From Fibrobacter sp. UBA4297 (GTDB lineage: Bacteria > Fibrobacterota > Fibrobacteria > Fibrobacterales > Fibrobacteraceae), in the NCBI RefSeq assembly GCF_002394865.1, contig NZ_DGUZ01000009.1:62001-126000 (forward strand): a stretch of DNA of 64,000 nucleotides, written 5' to 3'. Position 1 is the stretch's first letter, and every line of letters begins with the position of its first letter. The notes below the pieces were generated by a model. The model was not told where the DNA came from. It saw only the letters and a list, made by a program, of their open reading frames with translations, and did no database searches. Of the stretch, positions 1 through 8,175 are shown one piece after another. The position numbers were made by a program, and so were the translations under genes.

Positions 1-1
1 G

Positions 2-139
2 CCGATTGAATTGAATGTCGCTTATGGCTATTCTGTGCGCCGTCGCGGTGATGCCGTGACTGCAATGGACGTTTACCGCATGGCGGATGCTAATATGTAC
101 GCCATGAAGCTCGCCTCTAAGCAACAGCGAATGGCGTAA
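2..139 (+). CDS. C-terminal end of a GGDEF (diguanylate cyclase) protein, cut by the window edge
   Basis: An open frame runs from the window edge to a TAA stop and gives 45 residues. The fragment has AYGYS followed about 20 residues later by MADANMYAMK. This matches the end of a GGDEF domain, where a strand (S-I-G-x-S type) is followed by the AD-x-x-MY-x-K helix. GGDEF proteins make cyclic di-GMP, but the GGDEF motif itself lies outside the window, so activity cannot be judged. The TAA stop is followed immediately by the first TTAGAAC repeat element. Confidence 0.7.
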   Translation, partial: PIELNVAYGYSVRRRGDAVTAMDVYRMADANMYAMKLASKQQRMA

Positions 140-195
140 TTAGAACTTAGATCTTTGAAAATCTGCCAACTAAGTTCTGCCAACTAAGTTCTATA
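140..195. repeat. TTAGAAC-family two-armed intergenic repeat (copy 1)
   Basis: One AGAACTTAG arm (142-150) faces two inverted CTAAGTTCT copies (170-178 and 184-192). The two inverted copies are 14 bases apart and joined by GCCAA. The arms can form a hairpin. The element begins directly at the stop codon of the upstream gene. Confidence 0.8.
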
Positions 196-233
196 AAACT
201 TTTCTTTCGCACATTTTTTTGATTAGATTTTGA

Positions 234-1520
234 ATGATGATTGAGTTCAATATCTTTTATAAACTTGCGGCAGCGCTGGGAATCGGTTTCATTATCGGGA
301 TGCAGCGTGAAAACTCGTATTCCCGCAATAATTCTAGGCACCCTGCCGGGCTGTGCTCGTTTTCGATTGTGAGCCTTTGTGGCGCATTGTCCTGCTACCT
401 GGGCGACTTGATGGAATCGATCGTTCCCTTTGTCGTCGGGCTTGTGATTGTCGGGCTTTTGCTTGTGGCAAGCCATATTGCGTACGGACTCTCGAACCAG
501 AATAATGGCGGGCCTGCGGGTGTCACGACGAGTGCGGCGCTTATCATGATTTATTTCTTGGGGGCGCTTTGCTGGTTCAACCGGCTTTTGGAAGCGTGCA
601 TCCTCATGATTGTGCTCTTGTGGCTGTTGGCGGTCAAGCGGCAGCTCCACGATTTTGCAAAGAAACTTTCGACAGAAGACATTATGGCGACTGTCAAGTT
701 TGCTGTGATTTCTCTCATGATTTTGCCGTTCCTGCCGAACCGCTCATTTGGTCCGCCGGGGCTCGAGGTCTTGAATCCGCATACGATTTGGCTTTTTGTG
801 GTGTTCATTTGCGGCATTGGCTTTGTGGGCTATGTGCTCATCAAACTTGTTGGGCCGGGCAAGGGCATTTGGCTCACGGGACTTTTGGGCGGGCTTGCGA
901 GCAGTACCGCACTCACGCTGAATTTGGCGGGCCGTAGCGTCGATAACGAACAGTATGCGGCGGACTTCACGCTTGGTATTGTGCTCAGCTGGTCGGTGAT
1001 GTATGCGCGACTCTACCTCATTTGCATATTCCTGATGCCGTCACTTGCGCTTCCGCTTTTGGCTCCTCTCCTTGTGCCTGTGGTGCCGGGGCTTGGCTAT
1101 GCGGCGTACTTGAAGCTTCGTGAGTCTAAGGATCATCGCCAGAAGACGACTGATTTTAACAACCCGTTCAAGCTGTTGCCGGCGATTAAGTTTGGCTTGG
1201 TCTTTACGGTGGTCATGTTCATTGCGAATGCGGCTCACGCTTATTTGGGCTCGGGCGCGTTGATGATTTGTAGCTTCTTGGGCGGTGCAGCCGAAATGGA
1301 TGCGGTGGCATTCTCGCTCATCGACATGTGCCGGAAGGCGACTCTTGAACACCACAACCTGATTTTGGCGCTCCTTTTTGCGAGCCTCGCCAATACGCTT
1401 ACCAAGGGCTGCATGGTGTATTTCCTTGGGGCAAAGTCCATGCGCCGCCCGATTCTCCCGGCGGTGGGACTTATCTGCGGCGTGTCCGTAGTGATGATTG
1501 GAATTTATTCGGTGGTATAA
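234..1520 (+). CDS. MgtC/SapB-like and DUF4010 integral membrane protein
   Basis: This 428-residue protein is strongly hydrophobic, with roughly ten or more predicted membrane segments. The N-terminal stretch around residues 11-26 (LAAALGIGFIIGMQRE) has the glycine-rich pattern and following charged R-E of the MgtC family. The rest resembles the DUF4010 half that often accompanies it, including the LTGLLGGLASSTALTLNLA stretch around residue 215. MgtC proteins have been linked to magnesium limitation and ATPase control, but the role of the MgtC-DUF4010 form is not established. Two ATG codons stand in tandem at 234 and 237, without a clear ribosome-binding site. It ends one base before thiD, so the two are probably co-transcribed. 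Confidence 0.8.
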   Translation: MMIEFNIFYKLAAALGIGFIIGMQRENSYSRNNSRHPAGLCSFSIVSLCGALSCYLGDLMESIVPFVVGLVIVGLLLVASHIAYGLSNQNNGGPAGVTTSAALIMIYFLGALCWFNRLLEACILMIVLLWLLAVKRQLHDFAKKLSTEDIMATVKFAVISLMILPFLPNRSFGPPGLEVLNPHTIWLFVVFICGIGFVGYVLIKLVGPGKGIWLTGLLGGLASSTALTLNLAGRSVDNEQYAADFTLGIVLSWSVMYARLYLICIFLMPSLALPLLAPLLVPVVPGLGYAAYLKLRESKDHRQKTTDFNNPFKLLPAIKFGLVFTVVMFIANAAHAYLGSGALMICSFLGGAAEMDAVAFSLIDMCRKATLEHHNLILALLFASLANTLTKGCMVYFLGAKSMRRPILPAVGLICGVSVVMIGIYSVV

Positions 1521-1521
1521 A

Positions 1522-2274
1522 ATGTCTGAAAAAATGAAATTTGCATTGACTATCGCAGGCTTCGATGGCTCTGCGGGCGCTGGTATTTTAGCGGATGTCA
1601 AGACGATGGCGCACTTTGGCGTGTTCTGTGAATCTGTATGTACCGCACTCACGCAACAGAACGAAGATGAATTTGTGGCGCCTGGCTGGGTAATCTGGGA
1701 ACGCATCGAAGCGCAACTTGAAACGTTGTTTGCTAAGCGACAGTTCAAGTTCGTGAAAATCGGACTTGTCGAAAAGGCTAAAGTCCTGCAGCGAATTGTA
1801 GAATTTGTCCGTGAAAAGTCTCCGGATGCCTACATTATTTGGGATCCGATTGCTAGCGCTTCGGCTGGGTTCCACTTTATGCGCTCGGCAGAACGCGATG
1901 AATTTATGCCGGTGATGAAGCAGATTGATTTGGTCACTCCAAATCTGGACGAGTTCGGATTCCTGGGATTTGAACAGGCCGCTTCTCGCGGAAAGTTTGA
2001 ATTCGGGAAGGATTTCGCCCTGCTTTTGAAGGGCGGCCATTCAACGGATGACGAAGCCGTTGATACATTGTGGGATAGGGACGGTAAACAGTACAAGTTT
2101 ACAAGTCAGCGAATCCCGGGTAACGGCAAACATGGTACTGGCTGCCACTTGTCATCTGCTGTTTTGGCAAACTTGGCGCTTGGGCATACGCTCCCGGAAT
2201 CTTGCCAAATTGCAAAGGGCTACCTCACGGAGCTATTGCAAAGTGGGGAAGGGCGCCTCGCGAAAGATATTTAA
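1522..2274 (+). CDS. thiD: hydroxymethylpyrimidine/phosphomethylpyrimidine kinase
   Basis: This 250-residue protein of the ribokinase fold would phosphorylate hydroxymethylpyrimidine in thiamine synthesis. The N-terminus (LTIAGFDGSAGAGILADVK) is the family substrate and nucleotide motif. The C-terminal GNGKHGTGCHLSSAVLANL is the anion-hole and catalytic motif, with the catalytic Asp replaced by His-Gly-Thr-Gly-Cys as in ThiD relatives. I chose ATG 1522 because it gives the normal N-terminus and follows the upstream stop by one base. An ATG at 1498 would overlap the upstream gene. No other thiamine gene is nearby. It could also be a pyridoxal-type kinase, since these families overlap. Confidence 0.85.
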   Translation: MSEKMKFALTIAGFDGSAGAGILADVKTMAHFGVFCESVCTALTQQNEDEFVAPGWVIWERIEAQLETLFAKRQFKFVKIGLVEKAKVLQRIVEFVREKSPDAYIIWDPIASASAGFHFMRSAERDEFMPVMKQIDLVTPNLDEFGFLGFEQAASRGKFEFGKDFALLLKGGHSTDDEAVDTLWDRDGKQYKFTSQRIPGNGKHGTGCHLSSAVLANLALGHTLPESCQIAKGYLTELLQSGEGRLAKDI

Positions 2275-2315
2275 ACTAAAAAAATGGGCGTTGATAATCG
2301 TCCATCATAATTATT

Positions 2316-3062
2316 ATGAAGTTTGTTTTTTTTGTAATGGCTGCTTCATGTGTGTTTTTCTCGGCTTGTTCCGAAGATTCTCCTACAGAAGTTTCAAATA
2401 CCATTGTTGATTTTACTTTGGGCTCTATGACGGATAGTCGTGATGGTCAAACTTATAAGACTGTGACTATTGGTTCCCAGACATGGATGGCCGAAAATTT
2501 AAATTTTGCCTATACAGGAGTCGCTTTTTATAATGGTGCGTATGCATCTGATTCCACAAGTTGGTGCTATTATAACGCAAAAAGCAATTGCGATATTTAT
2601 GGCCGCTTATACACGTGGTCTGCAGCAATGGATAGTGCCGGGATTGTTTCTCAGAAAAATGGCGCTGTAGCTTGTGGAGTTGGATCAATGTGTAAGCCAA
2701 ACAGTCCTCATCGAGGTATTTGCCCCGAAGGGTGGCATGTTCCAACGCAGTCCGAATTTGATATTTTGTATAAAATGATTGGTGGTAAAAGTACTGCTGG
2801 TACAAAGCTTAAGTCACTTAGTGGATGGGATGATGAAAAAAATGGAATAGATGCGTTTGGCTTTGGCCTTTTGCCAGCGGGGTTCCGTTATGATGGTGGA
2901 CAATATATGGGACTAGGAGAAAATGGTAGTTTATGGTCGGCTTCTGAATATGGAGCTAATGCCGCTATAATCCAGCTTTTTTCTGGTGGAGAATCTTTAG
3001 ATTCTGGTATGAGTAGTAAATCTGAGGGTTCCAGCCTTCGTTGCGTCAAAGACAACGAATAA
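2316..3062 (+). CDS. FISUMP-domain lipoprotein
   Basis: This 248-residue protein starts with a lipoprotein signal ending FFSAC, so it should be anchored by a diacylated cysteine at about residue 18. Residues about 33-247 form the FISUMP domain, the Fibrobacter succinogenes major paralogous domain. Its hallmarks are visible: DSRDGQTYKTVTIGSQTWMA, AENL, CPEGWHVPT, LLPAGFR, LWSASE and a final LRCVKD. The domain is common in Fibrobacter surface proteins and its function is unknown. Base composition is more AT-rich than in the flanking thiD and typA genes. A second FISUMP lipoprotein lies at 55058-55915. A hairpin terminator follows the stop. Confidence 0.93.
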   Translation: MKFVFFVMAASCVFFSACSEDSPTEVSNTIVDFTLGSMTDSRDGQTYKTVTIGSQTWMAENLNFAYTGVAFYNGAYASDSTSWCYYNAKSNCDIYGRLYTWSAAMDSAGIVSQKNGAVACGVGSMCKPNSPHRGICPEGWHVPTQSEFDILYKMIGGKSTAGTKLKSLSGWDDEKNGIDAFGFGLLPAGFRYDGGQYMGLGENGSLWSASEYGANAAIIQLFSGGESLDSGMSSKSEGSSLRCVKDNE

Positions 3063-3100
3063 GACGAATTTAGCGATGAATCGTTGCTTCAAATGAATTA

Positions 3101-3130
3101 AAAATCCTGACCTTAAGGTCGGGATTTTTT
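3101..3130 (+). terminator. intrinsic terminator after the FISUMP gene
   Basis: The stem AATCCTGACC / GGTCGGGATT encloses a TTAA loop and is followed by a run of T. It lies 40 bases after the FISUMP stop codon. It is nearly symmetrical and could also act on the other strand. Confidence 0.8.
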
Positions 3131-3153
3131 AGTAACTGCGCCGAGGCGAATGC

Positions 3154-3183
3154 AAAAAAGCACCCCGCAGGGTGCTTCTTTAA
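3154..3183 (-). terminator. intrinsic terminator of typA
   Basis: AAGCACCC CGCA GGGTGCTT forms a GC-rich hairpin. An A-run on the plus strand becomes the T-run on the minus strand. It lies 20 bases beyond the typA stop codon. Confidence 0.8.
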
Positions 3184-3202
3184 GTTTTGCGCGAAACGCG
3201 AA

Positions 3203-5038
3203 TTAATCGTCGTCTTCAGCCGGCTTCTTGGACATCTGCTTACGCTTGATCGGGTCGAGCTCGGTCTTGCGGATGCGGAGCACTTCCGGAGTGACTTCGA
3301 TGCATTCGTCTTCGTTGATGAAGGTGACGCATTCTTCCAAAGTCATACGGCGGTACGGCGTGAGCTGAATCATGTCGTCAGAACCTGCGGCACGCATGTT
3401 GGTGAGGTGCTTGCCCTTCGTGACGTTCACGGTGATATCGACGTCGCGGTTGTGTTCGCCCACAATCATGCCCGGATAAACTTCTGCACCCGGTCCGATG
3501 ATGAGGTAGCCACGGTCTTCGAGCTTGGAGAGAGCGTAGCTTGCGGCTTCGCCCGGTTCCTTAGCGATGAGCACTCCGTTGATACGTGCCGGGATTTCGC
3601 CCTTGTACGGCTGGTATTCCTTGAAGAAGGACTGCGTCACGGCGTAACCCTTCGAGAGAGAGAGGAGCTTCGGACGGATACCGATGAGGCCACGGGACGG
3701 GACGATGAATTCGAGCTGTACACGGTCGTTGTCGTCGGTGGTCATGTTGACCATTTCGCCCTTGCGCTGCTGGATTTCCTGGATGCAGGCGCCGCTGAAT
3801 TCGCTCGGGACTTCAACCTTGAAGTCTTCCACCGGTTCAAGGAGTTTGCCGTTTTCGTCGTTCTGGAAAATCACCTGCGGGCTTCCGATGGTGAATTCGT
3901 AAAGTTCACGGCGCATGTTTTCGACGAGAATCGTGAGGTGCAAAATACCACGGCCAGAGACCTTGAACGTCGAGGCGCCTTCGGCCTTTTCGACGAGGAG
4001 GGCGGGGTCTGCCATGTGGGCGCGTTCCAAACGTTCCTGGAGCTGGTTACCCGTCATGAACTTTCCACCGTACTTGCCGGCGAGCGGGGAGGTGTTCACC
4101 GTGAAGAGCATGGAGATTGTCGGCGGGTCGATGTGGATACGCGGCAAGTGCTTCGGATTGCTTGTTGCGCTGATCGTATCGCCAATGTCAAAGTAATCAA
4201 GGCCTGCGATGAGGATGATTTCGCCCGGACCGGCTTCTTCAATCGGCTTCGGGGTGAGGCCTTCGTAGCGGAGGATCTTCTGCGGGCGGATGGTCTTGAC
4301 TGTTCCATCTGGGAATGCCTGAGCGTAGGTCTGGTTCGGCTTGAACACGCCCTGCTGCACGCGGCCCACAGCCAAACGGCCGAGGAAGCTCGAGTATTCG
4401 AGGGATGCAATCTGGAGGAGCGGTTCTGCGTTCGGATCGCCCTTCGGAGCCGGGATGCGTTCAATGATCTTGTCCATCAAGATGCTGAAGTCGCCATCCG
4501 GGTCTTCAAGTTCGGCGCGGCAAATGCCCTTACGGCCACTACCAAACACCTTGTCGAAGTCGAGCTGTTCTTCAGATGCATCGAGTTCGCAGAACAGGTC
4601 AAAGACCTTGTCCAAAGCGAGGAGCGGGTTGCAACCATCGCGGTCGATTTTGTTCACGACGATGATCGGGGTAAGACCGAGCTGCAATGCCTTCTGAGTC
4701 ACAAAGCGGGTCTGGGCCATCGGGCCTTCGAATGCGTCAACCACCAGGATAACGCCATCGACTGTACCCAAAACGCGTTCCACCTGGCCACCGAAGTCAG
4801 CATGCCCCGGGGTATCGACGATGTTCACGCGGTATCCCTTGTACATCACGCTCGTGTTCTTGGAGAGTATGGTAATGCCGCGTTCGCGTTCGAGGTTGTC
4901 GGAGTCCATCACTCGGTCCACGATTTCTTCACCTTCATGGAAGGTTCCGCACTGTTTGAGGAGCTGGTTCACCAGGGTTGTTTTACCGTGGTCAACGTGG
5001 GCGATGATGGCAACGTTTCTGATTTTTGATTGATCCAT
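3203..5038 (-). CDS. typA: ribosome-associated translational GTPase TypA/BipA
   Basis: This 611-residue protein has the full domain order of TypA: a G domain from residue 1 (NVAIIAHVDHGKTTLVNQLL, then RERGITI, DTPGHADFGG and NKIDRDG), a beta-barrel domain, EFG III/V-like domains and the TypA-specific C-terminus. TypA binds the 70S ribosome and helps subunit assembly and growth under stress. Length is normal. The ATG at 5038 fits the conserved N-terminus. A TATCTTTG box (minus strand, plus coordinates 5068-5075) about 30 bases upstream is a likely FCB-type promoter. The gene is divergent from ruvX. Confidence 0.97.
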   Translation of the reverse strand: MDQSKIRNVAIIAHVDHGKTTLVNQLLKQCGTFHEGEEIVDRVMDSDNLERERGITILSKNTSVMYKGYRVNIVDTPGHADFGGQVERVLGTVDGVILVVDAFEGPMAQTRFVTQKALQLGLTPIIVVNKIDRDGCNPLLALDKVFDLFCELDASEEQLDFDKVFGSGRKGICRAELEDPDGDFSILMDKIIERIPAPKGDPNAEPLLQIASLEYSSFLGRLAVGRVQQGVFKPNQTYAQAFPDGTVKTIRPQKILRYEGLTPKPIEEAGPGEIILIAGLDYFDIGDTISATSNPKHLPRIHIDPPTISMLFTVNTSPLAGKYGGKFMTGNQLQERLERAHMADPALLVEKAEGASTFKVSGRGILHLTILVENMRRELYEFTIGSPQVIFQNDENGKLLEPVEDFKVEVPSEFSGACIQEIQQRKGEMVNMTTDDNDRVQLEFIVPSRGLIGIRPKLLSLSKGYAVTQSFFKEYQPYKGEIPARINGVLIAKEPGEAASYALSKLEDRGYLIIGPGAEVYPGMIVGEHNRDVDITVNVTKGKHLTNMRAAGSDDMIQLTPYRRMTLEECVTFINEDECIEVTPEVLRIRKTELDPIKRKQMSKKPAEDDD

Positions 5039-5067
5039 ATTTTACCGTTTGGCTTTAATTTTCGGCG

Positions 5068-5075
5068 CAAAGATA
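5068..5075 (-). promoter_or_regulatory. TAnnTTTG promoter box of typA
   Basis: TATCTTTG on the minus strand lies 29 bases before the typA start. It matches the Bacteroidetes -7 box TAnnTTTG. Assignment rests on the motif and position only. Confidence 0.5.
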
Positions 5076-5116
5076 GAAAAATGAGCGGAAAAATGCAATA
5101 TTTCCAGTTCGTATTC

Positions 5117-5124
5117 TATATTTA
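5117..5124 (+). promoter_or_regulatory. TAnnTTTA promoter box of ruvX
   Basis: TATATTTA ends five bases before the GTG start of ruvX. A transcript from it would start at or next to the start codon and be nearly leaderless. Confidence 0.5.
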
Positions 5125-5129
5125 GGGGC

Positions 5130-5543
5130 GTGAATTACTTGGCTTTGGATTACGGAGAGCATCGTGTCGGGGTCGCTTTTGGCGATTCCGAGCTCAAAAT
5201 GGCGTTTTCGCGCGAGACGATTGACCAGAAGACGACGAACCTGTTCGAGCGCCTGGATCAGCTCGTGCGCCTCAACAAGATTGACGAATTCGTGGTCGGT
5301 ATGCCTTACCACCCGGATGGCCGCAAGGACGGTAAAAACGTGGTGGTGGAGGCTTTTATCAAGGACCTCTCGCTCCGCTTCCCGGGGATGAAAATCCATA
5401 CGCAGGATGAATCGTACTCCAGCGTGCAGGCGCAGGAGTTCACCTCGTACATGAGCAAAAAGAAAAAGCAGAAAAACAAGGCCATTATCGACCGCACTGC
5501 CGCCGCCATCATACTCCAGCGCTGGTTCGATGAGAATTTTTAA
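5130..5543 (+). CDS. ruvX: putative pre-16S rRNA nuclease / Holliday junction resolvase-like YqgF (RuvX)
   Basis: This 137-residue protein of the RNase H-like fold opens with LALDYGEHRVGVAFGD, which carries the first catalytic Asp of the YqgF family. It continues with EFVVGMP and DESYSSVQAQ (second acidic site) and ends with IIDRTAAAIILQRWFDE, holding the third Asp. YqgF acts in maturation of the 16S rRNA 5' end and has been proposed as a Holliday junction resolvase. Length is normal. The start is a GTG. The basic run KKKKQKNK just before the last motif is in the usual place. The gene is divergent from typA. Confidence 0.93.
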   Translation: MNYLALDYGEHRVGVAFGDSELKMAFSRETIDQKTTNLFERLDQLVRLNKIDEFVVGMPYHPDGRKDGKNVVVEAFIKDLSLRFPGMKIHTQDESYSSVQAQEFTSYMSKKKKQKNKAIIDRTAAAIILQRWFDENF

Positions 5544-5545
5544 AG

Positions 5546-5741
5546 GTTGTAGGTTACAGGTTATAGGTGTTAGAATAAGAATCATGCACTACGTGCATAG
5601 AATATAGGGCGGCGAAGCCCTGAATAGACGAAAGAACGGCTCTACGAGCCTACAGGCTAGAGACGAGAGTGGAATAATGGTGCTTCGCACGGATTCTGCG
5701 AAAAATCTTTCGTCTCTCGTCTCTCGTCTTTCGTCTAATTA
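5546..5741. repeat. composite intergenic repeat: GGTTATAGGT words plus GACGAGAG/CGTCTCTCG arms
   Basis: Bases 5546-5574 are GGTTGTAGGT-type words. After this come small palindromes, then an AGACGAAAGAACGG arm, then AGAGACGAGAG near 5657. Facing these is a tandem CGTCTCTCG array at 5710-5736. The arms are inverted copies of each other. The same word set recurs at 54491-54592, 59388-59432 and 63775-63803. Confidence 0.7.
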
Positions 5742-5742
5742 C

Positions 5743-5750
5743 TATATTTA
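5743..5750 (+). promoter_or_regulatory. TAnnTTTA promoter box of the receiver-like gene
   Basis: TATATTTA ends four bases before ATG 5755, directly after the CGTCT repeat arm. The predicted transcript is essentially leaderless. Confidence 0.5.
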
Positions 5751-5754
5751 CAGC

Positions 5755-6213
5755 ATGGCTAAAGAAATCGATAATTTTGATGATGAAGAAATGGACGAAG
5801 CCAACGGTGCGATGCTCGATGCATTGAACGCCGAGGAAAACTTTGTCCCGCAAGTCCGTGACTACAGCGACCGCCGCATCCTGATTTGGGAAGAAGACGA
5901 TGCACGCCGTGAAGCCTGCCTCGAAGTCCTTTCGGACTTGCTCGTGGGTGCTTATTTCAAGACCGTCAAGACTGAAGCTGAAGCTTTACAGCAGCTTGAA
6001 GAAGACGACTGGGACACGTTTGTCGTGGACTTCTACACAGAAGGCGTTTCTGTGAGCGATTTCATCAAGCGCGTGAACAACTATCCGGGTTCAATCTTGG
6101 TCGCCATTAACATGGGTCCGCTCACGCTCCCGGAAGAACGCGAACCGGCCAAGGCCGAAAACTTGCGCCGCCTGTTCGATATCGAACGCGCCAGCTCCCA
6201 GATCCACGCTTAA
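5755..6213 (+). CDS. receiver-domain-like protein (probably degenerate)
   Basis: This 152-residue protein has an acidic N-terminus (residues 1-38). After it, RRILIWEEDDARREACLEVL resembles the first strand and acidic pocket of a response-regulator receiver (E46-E47-D48-D49). WDTFVVDF then supplies a candidate phospho-acceptor Asp92. The later part (SILVAINMGPL) lacks an obvious conserved Thr/Ser and Lys, so phosphorylation is uncertain and the protein may be a pseudo-receiver. No output domain and no histidine kinase are nearby. I prefer ATG 5755 because the upstream frame is repeat sequence and a TATATTTA box sits just before it. Confidence 0.55.
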   Translation: MAKEIDNFDDEEMDEANGAMLDALNAEENFVPQVRDYSDRRILIWEEDDARREACLEVLSDLLVGAYFKTVKTEAEALQQLEEDDWDTFVVDFYTEGVSVSDFIKRVNNYPGSILVAINMGPLTLPEEREPAKAENLRRLFDIERASSQIHA

Positions 6214-6217
6214 ACAT

Positions 6218-6268
6218 TGTCATGCCGCACTAAGGTTGGTGAGCCTGCCGAACCATTCCGGCATCGCC
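6218..6268. repeat. dispersed palindromic repeat of the TCATGCC...GGCATCGCC type
   Basis: TGTCATGCCG and CCGGCATCGCC bracket an inner word, GGTTGGTGAGCCTGCCGAACC. Nearly the same inner word recurs at about 60872-60892. It lies between two convergent genes. Confidence 0.6.
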
Positions 6269-6276
6269 ATCTTGTA

Positions 6277-6306
6277 AAAGGCCGCCCCAACGGGACGGCC
6301 AGTTTT
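6277..6306. terminator. bidirectional terminator between convergent genes
   Basis: GGCCG-c-CCC AAC GGG-a-CGGCC forms a strong hairpin with one mismatch, flanked by A-rich and T-rich ends. It separates the receiver-like gene from the lamin-tail lipoprotein gene. Confidence 0.7.
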
Positions 6307-6319
6307 GTTGTCTTGATCG

Positions 6320-7561
6320 CTAATTTCCGCAGGCTGAAATCACGCCCGGCGTAGGCGTTGCTGTGCACCAGGAATCGGGTTCGTTGCGCTTGTTCCAAAG
6401 CCCGATGTTCAGCTGCGTGCTCTTGCGGACTGCCGCGGAACTTGAACCGATGGGGAGCGGCGTTACATGGAGTGAATCCGCCTTGCCGTAATAGATCGAG
6501 TCAAGAACATTCCCGTTGCACTGCAGCACAAGCGAACCGCTTGTTTTGCCGAATGCCGGCATGTTCTCGGCAAATCTATAGGTCCCTGCATTTTCCACTG
6601 TCTTCTGGTCGCCTATAACGAGAACGTTGTTCGGCGGAAGTTCTACGGTTGCGATTTCTGCGGCCCCGCTCACGTTCGATGTCTTGCCGAGCGTGCACTT
6701 GTCCAAAATCAGGGTGTCCGTGCTGCCGTTGTAGAATTCTACGAAGGTGAGCTGAGTGGAATCCTTGGGCTGTACAAAGAATTCGCTTACGACGAGGTCA
6801 TTTACCGTGGGCATGCGCTTCATGGCGGGGAGCTTGAGCGATACCTGCAGGTTTACGTCTTTCGCAATATCAATGGCGAGAGCAATCTTGCTGCGGAGCG
6901 ATTCAATCTGAAAGTTTGGAATTGGCGTGTTTTCGTCGAGTGTAAAGTCATCTTCCAGGCTGAAGATGTTTTTGCCACTTTCGTCTTGCATGGAAAGCGA
7001 AATGTGGTAATCTCTATCAAGCTTGAGATCGTCACTGGTGAATGTGACGTTGTCCGAATCGAACACCATGGGGTAGGTGTACGTTTCGTCTTTGCTTGTG
7101 AGCTTCATTTCGCCTTTCCTGATACCCGCGGGGTTTCCAAAGCCAATCGGAATCTTCACGTAGACAAAGCCGACAAGCGCATGCATCGGAATTTTCAAGT
7201 TTACGGCGGAACCAGCTTCGAGGGCGGTTGTAACTTCGCCCTCTTGCATCAAGGCTCCGTTTGCGTAGAGCTTTGCATTGAAAATCCATTCTTCGCCCGG
7301 GAAAAGATCGAGGTTGAACGACTTCTTTTCGATGGAATGCACGAGGTGGAGCGTGTCAGGCCCAAAACAGTCGAGCACAAGGCTGTCGAGCAACGGCGTG
7401 TCGGGATAATCCAAGTTCAGTGCCACGTTTGCCGTGGCGCCGATCTCGATGGTGTCAAGCGGGGATTCTGCGCGGGAATCACCGGAACAGTTCCAGAAAG
7501 CAAGCGCAGTGAGGGCTGTAGCCGTATAACGGCAGACGTTTTTATTGAATGTAGGACTCAT
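6320..7561 (-). CDS. exported protein with C-terminal lamin-tail-like domain, probable lipoprotein
   Basis: This 413-residue protein begins with a hydrophobic signal ending in AFWNCSG. The cysteine near residue 25 suggests a lipoprotein, though the lipobox is not canonical. Residues about 30-250 are beta-rich and unrecognised. Residues about 255-410 look like a lamin-tail domain: LVVSEFFVQPKDSTQLTFVE, then YNGSTDTLILDKCTL, LPPNNVLVIGD and the final DSWCTATPTPGVISACGN. Lamin-tail domains in bacteria occur on exported or surface proteins. A very good ribosome-binding site (CAGGAGG) stands four bases before the ATG. Its substrate or partner is unknown. Confidence 0.65.
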   Translation of the reverse strand: MSPTFNKNVCRYTATALTALAFWNCSGDSRAESPLDTIEIGATANVALNLDYPDTPLLDSLVLDCFGPDTLHLVHSIEKKSFNLDLFPGEEWIFNAKLYANGALMQEGEVTTALEAGSAVNLKIPMHALVGFVYVKIPIGFGNPAGIRKGEMKLTSKDETYTYPMVFDSDNVTFTSDDLKLDRDYHISLSMQDESGKNIFSLEDDFTLDENTPIPNFQIESLRSKIALAIDIAKDVNLQVSLKLPAMKRMPTVNDLVVSEFFVQPKDSTQLTFVEFYNGSTDTLILDKCTLGKTSNVSGAAEIATVELPPNNVLVIGDQKTVENAGTYRFAENMPAFGKTSGSLVLQCNGNVLDSIYYGKADSLHVTPLPIGSSSAAVRKSTQLNIGLWNKRNEPDSWCTATPTPGVISACGN

Positions 7562-7689
7562 ATAACCTCCTGATATTTGGGTGGGTCCTACTTATTTAAC
7601 ACGTGTTTTTTAACGGCCTGTCCTAAAAAAATGTTGTAAATTTTTTGTTTACATGCATTTTGTAGTCCACAATGACGGGCGTGCAAATC

Positions 7690-8157
7690 TTATAGATGCA
7701 ACTTGGCTTTTCCGTTTTCGACGCGGTTCCCTTGCAACTTCGCGGCGCATGCCTTGTCTTGCCTTAGAATTTTCACGAGCGCACTCGGGCTAAGCCCGAA
7801 AGCCGCTGCGGCGGCTTTTGTATCGCCATTCTTTGTCGCCATGATGTCAAAGACGTGGGCGACAAACAGCGGAAACTGCGGGTTGCTCGGCTGGATATGC
7901 CCGTTGCTCCCCGGAAACTTCATTTCGACTTCGGGAGGTTCTTCGCGCACGTTCAGTGCAAGCGCCATTTGCATGCGGTGGAGCGCGTGAATTTTGTTCT
8001 CTTTTGCGCTCCTGCTTTCGGAAGACTTAATTTCTAAATTATATTGTTGTAACGTAAGATGAACGCCGGTATTGGTCTTGTTCCTGTGTTGGCCACCCGG
8101 GCCACTGCCTTGGTAACCTTTCAGGGAACAGGCTCGTAAAAGTTCATCCAGATTCAT
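7690..8157 (-). CDS. class I release-factor-like protein with GGQ motif (putative ribosome rescue hydrolase)
   Basis: The 155-residue protein carries GYQGSGPGGQHRNKTNTGVHL at residues about 14-34, the GGQ peptidyl-tRNA hydrolase loop of release factors. There is no codon-recognition domain, so it resembles rescue-type proteins (ArfB/RF-like) rather than RF1 or RF2. After the GGQ domain, residues about 105-135 (KAAAAAFGLSPSALVKILRQ) look like a helix-turn-helix. Tail residues are only moderately basic. I chose ATG 8157. The upstream ATG at 8181 would overlap the divergent lipoprotein gene that starts at 8176. The exact substrate cannot be told from sequence. Confidence 0.75.
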   Translation of the reverse strand: MNLDELLRACSLKGYQGSGPGGQHRNKTNTGVHLTLQQYNLEIKSSESRSAKENKIHALHRMQMALALNVREEPPEVEMKFPGSNGHIQPSNPQFPLFVAHVFDIMATKNGDTKAAAAAFGLSPSALVKILRQDKACAAKLQGNRVENGKAKLHL

Positions 8158-8175
8158 TTTCAGGTAGGTATCGCG

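Noticed and set aside
3407..5029. A 540-residue open frame antisense to typA
   Set aside because: It lies wholly inside typA, and its composition (rich in His, Val, Phe, Asp) is what the complement of a strongly codon-biased gene gives. No domain is recognisable.
5546..5741. Small coding gene in the gap between ruvX and the receiver-like gene
   Set aside because: The gap is filled by repeat words with stops in every frame.
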